A DNA stretch of 42,790 nt from an uncultured Bacteroidota bacterium. GTDB lineage: Bacteria; Bacteroidota; Bacteroidia; Bacteroidales; P3. The translations under genes were made by a program, and so were the position numbers. The notes under the pieces are model-generated. The model was not told the origin of the DNA. It saw nothing but the letters and a program-made list of their open reading frames with translations, and searched no databases. Each line of letters opens with the position of its first letter. Within the stretch, counting starts at the first letter, position 1. Positions 8,687 through 15,965 of the stretch are shown piece after piece. The stretch lies in NCBI GenBank assembly GCA_902778925.1, contig CACYZN010000031.1:485-43274 (forward strand), written 5' to 3'.

Positions 8687-8984
8687 TGTTTTGGGTCGGA
8701 TGCAGTATTCCGTCAAGTATCTGGTCGATCGAGGCGAGCCGCTGTTCCAACTCGGTGTCCTTGTAGCGTAGCGAGTCCTGCACCTTGACCAACTGTGTGA
8801 TTTGAGTCAGTGCCACCATGGCCAGCAAGTCCTGATGGTCGTTGTAGGCGTACATGTTGCCATACTGGCGGGCCTGGCTCTCAATGCTTTCGGCAGCCTT
8901 GCGCAATGCCGCCTCGTCGCCGGGGGCCACCCTCAGCCGATAGGTCCGTCCCAATATGTTCACCGATGCCTGTACCGTTTCCAT
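8679..8984 (-). CDS. zapA: cell division protein ZapA
   Basis: 101 residues. The N-terminal V-x-I-L-G-R-T-Y-R-L-R-V and the following helix with R-K-A-A-E-S-I are typical of ZapA; the C-terminal half is a long coiled-coil helix. ZapA binds and bundles FtsZ filaments at midcell. It follows the zapB-like gene by 14 bases and precedes the candidate 6S RNA. Confidence 0.88.
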   Translation of the reverse strand: METVQASVNILGRTYRLRVAPGDEAALRKAAESIESQARQYGNMYAYNDHQDLLAMVALTQITQLVKVQDSLRYKDTELEQRLASIDQILDGILHPTQNSL

Positions 8985-8998
8985 CGTTGTGCTTTGTC

Positions 8999-9289
8999 TC
9001 AGTTCTTGTCTATCATCTCGAGACTTCTGTCTATGATGCGTATCATCTGATTTATCTTCAACTTCAGTTCAGCGCTGTCGTTTCCTTCCGCCAGCCTATT
9101 CCCTAATTTAACTAATTTGTTCTCTTCTTTTAACTGGTTAATTACTATTTCTTTATTTTTCAACGCTTCTTCCAGTTCCCGCAAGCTACCTTCGCGCTCG
9201 GCCAGCAGTTGCCTGAGGTGTTTCACCTCGTCTGCCAACTGCCTCACTTTGAACTCTATCCCACTGACCGATGTCTCGAAGTCGAACAT
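8999..9289 (-). CDS. coiled-coil protein upstream of zapA (ZapB-like)
   Basis: 96 residues, almost entirely heptad-patterned coiled coil (about 10-60: L-A-D-E-V-K-H-L-R-Q-L-L, L-R-E-L-E-E-A-L, I-N-Q-L-K-E-E-N) followed by a second helix. Its small size and place directly before zapA suggest a ZapB-type division factor that links to the Z-ring through ZapA. This is inference from context; the sequence alone only shows a coiled coil. Confidence 0.7.
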   Translation of the reverse strand: MFDFETSVSGIEFKVRQLADEVKHLRQLLAEREGSLRELEEALKNKEIVINQLKEENKLVKLGNRLAEGNDSAELKLKINQMIRIIDRSLEMIDKN

Positions 9290-9324
9290 TTTCTTTTCAG
9301 CTTATGGTCCTATTAAAAGCGCTG

Positions 9325-9355
9325 CAAAAGTAATATATTTTTCGCAAATGGCAAA
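9325..9355 (-). promoter_or_regulatory. promoter of the zapB-like/zapA/rny run
   Basis: On the minus strand TTTG (9352-9355), 19 bases, then TACTTTTG (9325-9332). The match to the Bacteroidota consensus is exact, 36 bases before the ATG at 9289. Confidence 0.75.
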
Positions 9356-9389
9356 AAAAATCTTCTTCCCGGCCTCCTGTTACCGCATT

Positions 9390-9420
9390 GTTTCCGCCCA
9401 GTTTCCGCCCTTTTCCGCCG
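9390..9420. repeat. short 11-bp-period array C (GTTTCCGCCCA)
   Basis: GTTTCCGCCCA (9390-9400) and GTTTCCGCCCT (9401-9411) follow each other exactly, and a third CCGCC core comes 10 bases later. It lies 78 bases to the left of array D in the same 335-bp gap between the zapB-like gene and mazG. The stretch between C and D (9421-9497) is pyrimidine-rich and holds no gene. Confidence 0.6.
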
Positions 9421-9497
9421 ATGGCCGTTTTTAGCCCTTTTCGCAACAGCCTCATTACCAGCCTCCCGCCGCTTCCTCTCCTCTTCCCCTCCGGTAG

Positions 9498-9588
9498 TTC
9501 TTATGTCGTTCTTATGTATTTCTTATGTATTTCTTATGTTTTAAACATAAATACAACATAAGAAATACATAAGAACGACATAGGGGAG
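9498..9588. repeat. 11-bp-period palindrome D (unit TTCTTATGTAT)
   Basis: Four units start at 9498, 9509, 9520 and 9531, exactly 11 apart (TTCTTATGTCG, TTCTTATGTAT twice, TTCTTATGTTT). Inverted units follow at 9556, 9567 and 9578. The arms 9505-9528 and 9556-9579 are a perfect 24-bp inverted repeat. The centre holds a second palindrome of 17 bases (9534-9550). It lies 3' of mazG and upstream of the zapB-like operon. The central 12-mer TTCTTATGTTTT (9531-9542) recurs in the centre of palindrome E. Confidence 0.9.
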
Positions 9589-9624
9589 GGCGTGGCGAAG
9601 GGGTCGGCGTGGCCCTTTCGTCGT

Positions 9625-10332
9625 TCACTGTTCGGGATTGGAGTGGCGCTGGCGGAAGCGGAGATTGGCGGCACTTAGGGCGTCGTCGGCGTTGATGCCG
9701 TGGCGGCGGGCCCAGTCGACGAGGGCGAGGAGCAGGTCGCCAAAGGCGGCTTCGTCGGCCGGCGGGGTCCACTGGTCGGCCGGCGGCAGCAGGTGGCCGT
9801 CGGCCACACTGTCGGCTATGGGACCCCGCGGGCTGCCCGATTGCATGCCGGCCACCTTCTCCTGCATGCGGACGGCCTTGACGAGGGCAGGCAGCGAGTG
9901 GGGCACCCCCTCGAGCACGTTGCGACGGCCTTCGCGCATCTTCAGCTGCTCCCAGCTTTCGCCGTGGTAGGCGTCGCGGCGGTAGATGAAGGGGTGGCGC
10001 TCCACCAGCTTGTCGCACACGGCGTTGTAGACGTCGGCGGTGGTGAAGCGGCCTTCCTCCTCGGCGATTTTGCAGTAGAAGAGTATGTGCATGGCCAGGT
10101 CGCCGAGCTCTTTTTTCAGGTCGGAGTCGAGCGAGGTGCGGTCGGGAGCGGAGGGGTCGGCGGTCGACTTGGATTCTTCGATGGCCACGATGGCCTCGCT
10201 CAGTTCGTGCACCTCCTCGATGGTGAGGTAGCGGAGCGACTTGAGGGTCTGGGCGCGGTCCCACGGGCATTGGGTGCGCAGGGTGTCGAGTATGTCGCTC
10301 AGGCGCTGGAAGGCTGCTTGGTTGTCGTTCAT
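9625..10332 (-). CDS. mazG: nucleoside triphosphate pyrophosphohydrolase MazG, with an altered C-terminal half
   Basis: 235 residues. The N-terminal MazG domain is complete: C-P-W-D-R-A-Q-T near 22, the metal site E-E-V-H-E-L-S-E-A and K-K-E-L-G-D-L-A-M-H, then H-P-F-I-Y-R-R-D. MazG proteins hydrolyse NTPs to NMPs and limit the stringent signal. In the second half the usual V-G-F-D-W and its acidic helix are missing; a Pro-rich stretch with a repeated P-P-A-D takes their place (about 165-190) before D-L-L-L-A-L-V-D-W-A-R. It follows relA/spoT after nine bases. Confidence 0.85.
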   Translation of the reverse strand: MNDNQAAFQRLSDILDTLRTQCPWDRAQTLKSLRYLTIEEVHELSEAIVAIEESKSTADPSAPDRTSLDSDLKKELGDLAMHILFYCKIAEEEGRFTTADVYNAVCDKLVERHPFIYRRDAYHGESWEQLKMREGRRNVLEGVPHSLPALVKAVRMQEKVAGMQSGSPRGPIADSVADGHLLPPADQWTPPADEAAFGDLLLALVDWARRHGINADDALSAANLRFRQRHSNPEQ

Positions 10333-10341
10333 GGGTCGGGG

Positions 10342-12591
10342 TCAGATGCGGTGCACGTCTTCGATGCCGTCTATGCGCTTCAGCTTGTCGATGAGGCCGT
10401 TCAGCTTGTCGACGTCGCTCACGTAGAGCATGATGATGCCGCGGGCCACCCCTTCGGAGGCCTCGAGGGTGATGGCGCGCATGTTGAGGTCCATCTCGTC
10501 CGATATGTGGCCTGTGATTTCCTGCAGCAGGCCCTTGCGGTCGATGGCGGTGAGGGCGATACCGGTGAGGAGCGAGAGCTGTTCGCCGGCGCGCCACTTG
10601 GCGCGGACGGTGTGGTTCTCGTGGTTGGCCATCTCGTCCATGGCCACCTTGCAGCCGGTGCGGTGCACCATTATCTTGCCGTCCTGCACGATGCCCACCA
10701 CCTGGTCGCCGGGCACGGGCTTGCAGCACGGGGCGGTCTCGGTGGGCAGGTCCTCGTATTCCTGGTCGAGCAGGAAGGGGGTGGTATGGGGCAGCGCCGA
10801 GTCGACCGCGCTGGTGGCGAGGTGAGTCGTGTGGCCGGCCTCGAAGAGGTCCTTGTACTTGTCGAGGAAGAAGAGGCGCGGGGCGGGACGGGCCTTGCCG
10901 AAGCACTCGGCCACCTGGTGCTCGGTGATGGAGCCCATGGCGATGTCGTAGTAGAGGTCGACGTCGCTCTTCTGGTTGAGGAAACGCTTCAGCTGGCCGA
11001 AATTCTGCGGGTTGTCGCGCAGACGCAGGTTCTTGTAGTAGCCGGCCAGACGGCGGCGGCCTTCCTCGACGTACTCTTTCTTCTGCTGGCGCAGGAAGTC
11101 CTTGATGGCATCCTTGGCGCGCGGGGTCTGGCACTGGTCGAGCCAGTCGGGCTGGGGGCGTGTCTTTTTCGAGGTGAGCACCTGCACCTGGTCGCCGGTA
11201 TGCAGGCGGAAGCCTATGGCGGCGGGGCGGGCGTTGACCTTGGCGCCGATGCAGTGGTTGCCGAGGTCGCTGTGTATGGCGTAGGCAAAGTCGAGCACGG
11301 TGCTGCGGCTGGGCAACACCACGGTCTTGCCGCGCGGGGTGAAGAGGTATATCTCCTTGGTGTAGAGGTTCTCCTTGAACTCCTCGACCAGGTCGAGGGC
11401 GCTCTTGTCACTGCGCTCAAGCGAGGTGCGTATCTGCTGCAGCCATTCCTCGACGGGGTTCGAGTCCATCTCCTCGTCGGGGTGGGCCTCCTTGTAGAGG
11501 AAGTGGGCCGCCATGCCCTTCTCGGCTATGGTGTCCATGCGCTCGGTGCGTATCTGCACCTCGACCCACACGCCCTCGGGCGTCATCACCGTGGTCTGCA
11601 GGCTTTCGTAGCCGTTGTTCTTGGGGTGGTTGATCCAGTCGCGGAAGCGGGTGGGATTGGGTGGGAACTGGCCCGAGATGAGGCCGTAGACCTTGAAGCA
11701 CTCTTCCTTCTCGTGCTCGCGGGCTATGCCGCGCAGTATGATGCGCATGGCGAAGAGGTCGTAGATCTCGTCGAAGTCGACATGCTTGTTCTCGATCTTC
11801 TTCCAGCAACTGTAGACCGACTTGATGCGGGTCTTGATGGTGTACTGGTAGCCAGCCTCGTCGAGCATGTGGCGCACCGGCTCGTAGATGCACTCGCGCA
11901 GCTTTTCTGAGGTGGGGCTCTTGGCCGCTATCTTGGCCGCTATCTCGGCATATTTCTCGGGGTTGGTGTAGCGCATCACAAGCTCTTCGAGCTCGGTCTT
12001 GATGGCGTAGAGGCCCAGACGGTGGGCCAAGGGTATGTAGAGGTACGAGGTCTCGCTGGCGATGATGAGCTTCTTGGTGTCCTTCATCGAGCCGAGGGTG
12101 CGCATGTTGTGCAGCCGGTCGCAGAGCTTGAGGAAGATGACGTAGGCATCGTTGCACATCGAGAGCAGAATCTTGCGATAGTTCTCGGCCTGCTTGCTGT
12201 CGGTCTGCTGCATGAGCATCACGTCGTCGATCTTGGTGACGCCGTCGACAATGGTGGCCACGCGGTCGCCGAAGAGCACACGCAGTTCGTCGAGGGTGAT
12301 GTCGGTATCCTCGACAACGTCGTGCAGCAGGGCGCACACCACGGCGATGGGGCCGAGGCCCACCTCCTTGACCGCAATGAGTGCCACGGCGAGGGGGTGG
12401 AAGATGTAGGGCTCGCCGCTGCGGCGACGGGTGCCCTCGTGGGCGGTGCGGGCTATCTGGAATGCACGCAGTATCTGGGCTTCTTCCTCGGTGGTGAGGG
12501 GCTTCAGCTGGCGACAGGCGTCGAGCAGCTCGTCGAAACGGGCTTGTATGTCGCGCGCCTCGCGCGCCTCGTCGATTACATAGTCGGACAT
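10342..12591 (-). CDS. RelA/SpoT-type (p)ppGpp synthetase/hydrolase
   Basis: 749 residues from the ATG at 12591; a further in-frame ATG lies at 12624, inside the previous gene. Order of domains: HD hydrolase (L-L-H-D-V-V-E-D-T, with R-L-H-N-M-R-T), synthetase (F-D-E-I-Y-D-L-F-A-M-R-I), TGS (Y-L-F-T-P-R-G-K), a helical/zinc-finger region with C-C-K-P-V-P-G-D, and a C-terminal ACT domain. The complete HD site suggests both synthesis and hydrolysis of the alarmone. It is followed by mazG, which can counter its effects, and sits in one transcription unit with recA. Confidence 0.93.
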   Translation of the reverse strand: MSDYVIDEAREARDIQARFDELLDACRQLKPLTTEEEAQILRAFQIARTAHEGTRRRSGEPYIFHPLAVALIAVKEVGLGPIAVVCALLHDVVEDTDITLDELRVLFGDRVATIVDGVTKIDDVMLMQQTDSKQAENYRKILLSMCNDAYVIFLKLCDRLHNMRTLGSMKDTKKLIIASETSYLYIPLAHRLGLYAIKTELEELVMRYTNPEKYAEIAAKIAAKSPTSEKLRECIYEPVRHMLDEAGYQYTIKTRIKSVYSCWKKIENKHVDFDEIYDLFAMRIILRGIAREHEKEECFKVYGLISGQFPPNPTRFRDWINHPKNNGYESLQTTVMTPEGVWVEVQIRTERMDTIAEKGMAAHFLYKEAHPDEEMDSNPVEEWLQQIRTSLERSDKSALDLVEEFKENLYTKEIYLFTPRGKTVVLPSRSTVLDFAYAIHSDLGNHCIGAKVNARPAAIGFRLHTGDQVQVLTSKKTRPQPDWLDQCQTPRAKDAIKDFLRQQKKEYVEEGRRRLAGYYKNLRLRDNPQNFGQLKRFLNQKSDVDLYYDIAMGSITEHQVAECFGKARPAPRLFFLDKYKDLFEAGHTTHLATSAVDSALPHTTPFLLDQEYEDLPTETAPCCKPVPGDQVVGIVQDGKIMVHRTGCKVAMDEMANHENHTVRAKWRAGEQLSLLTGIALTAIDRKGLLQEITGHISDEMDLNMRAITLEASEGVARGIIMLYVSDVDKLNGLIDKLKRIDGIEDVHRI

Positions 12592-12595
12592 GGTG

Positions 12596-13279
12596 CTACC
12601 AGAGGAAAAGGAGACTGAGGGCACTGAGGGCCACTATGTCGAAGCTGATGCCGGCAGTGAGATAGACATCGCCGCGGACTGTGGCCAGACCCATCGAGGC
12701 CGAGGTCCAGCAGAAGCCAGTGCTACGGCGCGGCAAGGCAATCCGCAGGCCCGCTTCGGCGCCGACACTGCGTGTGGCGAAGAGAAGGCCGCCATAGAGA
12801 TGCCAGTCTATATTGCTCTCGTAGCCCGACAGTCGCAACACGGGGCCGAGCGACACGTAGCCGTCGCGCGCACCGGCACGGAGGGAGCCGTAGGCGCCCC
12901 AGCGCTGGGGCAGGTAGGCAAACGACACGCCACCGGCCACGTCGGCGGGGCCAAGCATTGTCTGTGCTTCGAGGAAGAAGGAGCAGTAGCGGTCCTCGAG
13001 GTTGTTGAGGAAGTGATGGCGCGGACGGTGGTACTCGCTCCACTGGCGCTTGCTACCAATAGCATTGCCGTTGGTGTCGTAATAGACGGGTGTGCCAAGC
13101 ACGTTGGGCTCGCGTTGCACGTTCTTGCTGCGCTGCGGGCGACCTCCGATGACGTTTTCCTCGTCGTCGTCGATGGTGTCGGTAGCGGTGGTGGGCGGCA
13201 CCACTGTGTCGCGCACCACGTCTTGCGCCCACACGCTGCCACCGGCAAGCAGAAGCATCAGTACTAAATATTTACGCAT
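12596..13279 (-). CDS. putative outer-membrane beta-barrel protein
   Basis: 227 residues from the ATG at 13279, chosen because it starts a good signal peptide (residues 1-19, ending V-W-A-Q). An acidic, Thr-rich linker follows (about 20-45). The C-terminal 130 residues alternate polar and hydrophobic residues with many Gly and aromatic residues and end in Trp, as in small outer-membrane barrels. I do not recognise a family. It sits between recA and relA/spoT, 44 bases after recA and within five bases of the next gene. Confidence 0.7.
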   Translation of the reverse strand: MRKYLVLMLLLAGGSVWAQDVVRDTVVPPTTATDTIDDDEENVIGGRPQRSKNVQREPNVLGTPVYYDTNGNAIGSKRQWSEYHRPRHHFLNNLEDRYCSFFLEAQTMLGPADVAGGVSFAYLPQRWGAYGSLRAGARDGYVSLGPVLRLSGYESNIDWHLYGGLLFATRSVGAEAGLRIALPRRSTGFCWTSASMGLATVRGDVYLTAGISFDIVALSALSLLFLW

Positions 13280-13323
13280 TGCTACGGGTTGTTTGGTTGA
13301 TGTTTTCCAGTGAAGATTGCCAG

Positions 13324-14355
13324 TCAGGCCTCGTCCTGTTTCTCTTTGAGGGCGGCACGTATCTTGGTCTCCAGCTCCTCGCACAGTTCGGGATTGTCGC
13401 GCAACAGCTGCTTCAAGGCTTCACGACCCTGGGCCAGTTTGCTCTCGCCGTAGCTGAACCACGAGCCGCTCTTGTGGATAATGTCGAGGTCGACACCGAT
13501 ATCGATTATCTCGCCCAGTTTCGAGATGCCCTCGCCAAACATGAGGTCAAACTCGCACTGGCGGAATGGCGGTGCCACCTTGTTCTTGACGATGCGCACC
13601 TTGACGCGGTTGCCGATGTTCTGGTCGCCATCCTTTATGGCCTGGACGCGGCGTATGTCGACACGGACCGAGGCATAGAACTTCAAGGCATTGCCACCGG
13701 TAGTGGTCTCGGGGTTGCCGAAGAGGATGCCTATCTTCTCGCGCAACTGGTTGATGAATATGCAGCAGCAGTTGGTTTTGCTTATGGTGGCAGTGAGTTT
13801 GCGCATGGCCTGGCTCATAAGGCGTGCCTGGAGACCCACCTTGCTGTCGCCCATGTCGCCGTCGATTTCGGCTTTCGGGGTGAGGGCGGCCACCGAGTCG
13901 ATGACTATGATGTCGATGGCACCCGAACGAATCAGGTTGTCGGCTATCTCGAGGGCTTGCTCGCCATTGTCGGGCTGCGAGACAAGCAGGTTGTCGATGT
14001 CGACACCGAGCTTTTTGGCATAGAAACTGTCGAAGGCATGCTCCGCATCGATGAAAGCAGCAATACCGCCCGTTTTCTGGCATTCGGCTATGGCGTGGAT
14101 GGCCAACGTGGTCTTACCGGAGCTCTCGGGGCCGTAAATCTCTATAACCCTGCCGCGAGGGAAACCGCCTACGCCCAGGGCATTGTCGAGGCTGATGCTG
14201 CCTGTCGAGATGACATCCAGTTGATCGTTGGGGCGGTCGCCGAGTTTCATTATAGAGCCTTTGCCGTAGCTCTTCTCTATCTTGTCGAGTGTGCTCTGCA
14301 GTATCTTTAGTTTTTCCTGCTTTACAATGTCGGCTTCATTAACTTCTTTTGCCAT
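13324..14355 (-). CDS. recA: recombinase RecA
   Basis: 343 residues. The ATG at 14355 is used; an upstream TTG at 14364 is in frame but less likely. Walker [10 protein letters not shown] near residue 75, the region [11 protein letters not shown], Walker B-type [10 protein letters not shown], and the loop 2 region [14 protein letters not shown] are present. It drives strand exchange in recombination and the DNA damage response. It is the first gene of recA-OMP-relA/spoT-mazG. No SOS box could be recognised. Confidence 0.97.
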   Translation of the reverse strand: MAKEVNEADIVKQEKLKILQSTLDKIEKSYGKGSIMKLGDRPNDQLDVISTGSISLDNALGVGGFPRGRVIEIYGPESSGKTTLAIHAIAECQKTGGIAAFIDAEHAFDSFYAKKLGVDIDNLLVSQPDNGEQALEIADNLIRSGAIDIIVIDSVAALTPKAEIDGDMGDSKVGLQARLMSQAMRKLTATISKTNCCCIFINQLREKIGILFGNPETTTGGNALKFYASVRVDIRRVQAIKDGDQNIGNRVKVRIVKNKVAPPFRQCEFDLMFGEGISKLGEIIDIGVDLDIIHKSGSWFSYGESKLAQGREALKQLLRDNPELCEELETKIRAALKEKQDEA

Positions 14356-14411
14356 AACTATCAAATATTTAATGTTATTGTACTTGCTTGTTGTGTCCGA
14401 TTAGACAACTG

Positions 14412-14419
14412 CAAAGGTA
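14412..14419 (-). promoter_or_regulatory. -7 box of the recA promoter
   Basis: On the minus strand TACCTTTG followed by CA, a match to TAnnTTTG, 56 bases upstream of the recA ATG. The -33 region is AT-rich without a clear TTTG. Confidence 0.55.
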
Positions 14420-14546
14420 CATATTTTTTTTGAAATACACATAGCCATATGAAAAAATACTTTGCAGAACACCGGGGCCTGTCTGCGGGATGCCTGGCCA
14501 CCAGGTGGTTTCCCATGCCTCGGCCCCACCACCCCCCTCCGAGTCC

Positions 14547-14590
14547 GGTCCGTATCCAGTCCGTATCCGGTCCGTATCAAGTCCGACTCT
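14547..14590. repeat. 11-bp-period array B (unit GGTCCGTATCC)
   Basis: Four units with an exact period of 11: GGTCCGTATCC, AGTCCGTATCC, GGTCCGTATCA and AGTCCGACTCT at 14547, 14558, 14569 and 14580. The last three are nearly identical to the last three units of array A, 12 kb away. It lies between the divergent recA and xer genes. A C-rich run (CCCCACCACCCCCCTCC, 14525-14541) precedes it. The rest of this 389-base gap holds the two promoters and nothing else I can name. Confidence 0.8.
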
Positions 14591-14703
14591 CGCCGTACAA
14601 AATACGTTCCGCACACACCGCCGGAACAGCTGGCAAACGCTCCGGCTGGCAGGGAGGAAGCGGCACATTGTTTTCGGATTAGAGCCTTTGCGACGAAAAA
14701 AAG

Positions 14704-14734
14704 TTTCATCGCATCGTTTTTTTTACTATCTTTG
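14704..14734 (+). promoter_or_regulatory. promoter of the xer-hpf-pgm run
   Basis: TATCTTTG (14727-14734) preceded at 19 bases by TTTC (14704-14707), one base off TTTG. It ends only ten bases before the ATG at 14745, so the transcript would have almost no leader. Confidence 0.6.
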
Positions 14735-14744
14735 CAGTCAGATT

Positions 14745-15641
14745 ATGACAATAGAAGAAGCCATAGAGCGGTTTCGTACCTATATCGCGACCGAGAGGCG
14801 TCTGGCAGCGGGCACCGTCGACAACTATGTCCGCGACCTTCAAGACCTCGCAGCATACCTGAAGCAGATGGACGTGGTAGAGATGGACGACCTCACGGCA
14901 CGCGACCTGCGGGCGTGGGAGATGGTGCACATGGAGAGCGGCGAGAAAGCCGGCACTGTGAAGCGGAGGCTTTCATCGGTGAGCAGCTGGCTGCGCTATC
15001 TACGTCTACATGGTTACTACCAGCACGACCTCATGTCGAAAGTGTCGGCTCCTCGTCAACCCAAACGGCTGCCGGTATTCTTCAAAGAGAGCGAGTTGGA
15101 GCATCTCTACGACGAAGGCCTCTTTGCGGACGACTTCGAGGGGCGGCGCGACCGGCTTATGCTGCGCATGCTCTATGAAACAGGCATACGTCGCTCCGAG
15201 CTGGCCGGTCTTCGAGACAACAGTGTGGACCTGCAGCGGCTAACCCTAAAAGTGCTTGGCAAACGCAACAAGGAAAGGCTTATACCTATAGAAAATGAGT
15301 TGGCACACAATATTTCCGAATACCTTTCGTTAAAGCGGCAGACCGTGGGTGAAACGGAATGGCTATTCGTCACAAAAGAAGGAAGCCAGATTACGGCCAG
15401 CATAATATACAAGCGAGTGAAGAAGTACATGACTGGCCTCACCACCGCCGACAGAGTGTCGCCGCATGTGTTTCGCCATAGCTTTGCGACACACATACTG
15501 AACCAAGGCGGCGACCTGGTGGCCATCAAAGAACTACTAGGCCACGAAGACCTGTCGACCACCGAGGTGTACACCCATGTGACCCGCGAGCACCTGAAAG
15601 ATGTGTACCGGCACGCACACCCTCGCGGCAGAAAGAAATGA
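14745..15641 (+). CDS. tyrosine recombinase, XerC/XerD type
   Basis: 298 residues, the normal Xer length. An N-terminal SAM-like core-binding domain (about 1-85) is followed by the catalytic domain with all six active-site residues: Arg149 (E-T-G-I-R-R-S-E-L), Lys173 (G-K-R-N-K-E-R), His241 and Arg244 (H-V-F-R-H-S-F-A-T-H), His267 (L-L-G-H) and the nucleophile Tyr276 (T-E-V-Y-T-H-V). Such enzymes resolve chromosome dimers at dif with FtsK. Context (hpf and a sugar mutase, no mobile genes) favours a housekeeping Xer over a phage integrase. Whether it is XerC or XerD cannot be settled here. Confidence 0.93.
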   Translation: MTIEEAIERFRTYIATERRLAAGTVDNYVRDLQDLAAYLKQMDVVEMDDLTARDLRAWEMVHMESGEKAGTVKRRLSSVSSWLRYLRLHGYYQHDLMSKVSAPRQPKRLPVFFKESELEHLYDEGLFADDFEGRRDRLMLRMLYETGIRRSELAGLRDNSVDLQRLTLKVLGKRNKERLIPIENELAHNISEYLSLKRQTVGETEWLFVTKEGSQITASIIYKRVKKYMTGLTTADRVSPHVFRHSFATHILNQGGDLVAIKELLGHEDLSTTEVYTHVTREHLKDVYRHAHPRGRKK

Positions 15642-15661
15642 CAATAATCAACCAATTAAAC

Positions 15662-15669
15662 AAAGGAGG
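15662..15669 (+). promoter_or_regulatory. strong Shine-Dalgarno sequence of hpf
   Basis: AAAGGAGG five bases before the ATG at 15675 is a near-perfect anti-16S match. Most genes in this window have no such motif, as usual in this phylum. Confidence 0.75.
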
Positions 15670-15674
15670 ATACT

Positions 15675-15962
15675 ATGAACACAATCATCAACACTGCCAA
15701 GTTCTCCATCGACGAGAAGCTTGAGAAATTCATCAATGAGAAGGTCGCCAAACTCGACCGTATGATTGACCGCGCCGTCAAGTGCGAGGTATTCCTCAAG
15801 ATAGACAAGCCCGAGAGCGACAACAACAAGATAGTCGAAATGAGACTCTACGTACCTGGCAACGACCTCTTTGTTACCAAGCAAGCAAACACCTTCGAGC
15901 AGGCCGCATCCGACTGCGTCGACGCCCTCAAGGTGCAGATAGAGAAATACAAGAACGCCTAA
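15675..15962 (+). CDS. hpf: ribosome hibernation promoting factor, short form
   Basis: 95 residues, the size of short HPF/YfiA proteins. Seen are the strand-helix opening (F-S-I-D-E-K-L-E-K-F-I-N-E-K-V-x-K-L-D-R), the L-x-x-D strand region and the closing helix with A-A-S-D-C-V-D-A-L-K-V-Q-I-E-K-Y-K. Such factors bind the 30S decoding site and store ribosomes in stationary phase. It has a strong Shine-Dalgarno sequence and lies 33 bases after the xer gene and three before the mutase. Confidence 0.88.
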   Translation: MNTIINTAKFSIDEKLEKFINEKVAKLDRMIDRAVKCEVFLKIDKPESDNNKIVEMRLYVPGNDLFVTKQANTFEQAASDCVDALKVQIEKYKNA

Positions 15963-15965
15963 GCC

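Noticed and set aside
9512-11134. 540-codon minus-strand reading frame over relA/spoT and mazG
   Set aside because: It lies in another frame of two clearly conserved genes, is rich in Arg, Pro and His as shadow frames of GC-rich genes are, and reaches into palindrome D.
14745-15641. Xer-type gene as a mobile-element integrase
   Set aside because: No tRNA attachment site, excisionase or cargo next to it; length and motifs fit housekeeping Xer, and it is coupled to hpf and a sugar mutase.
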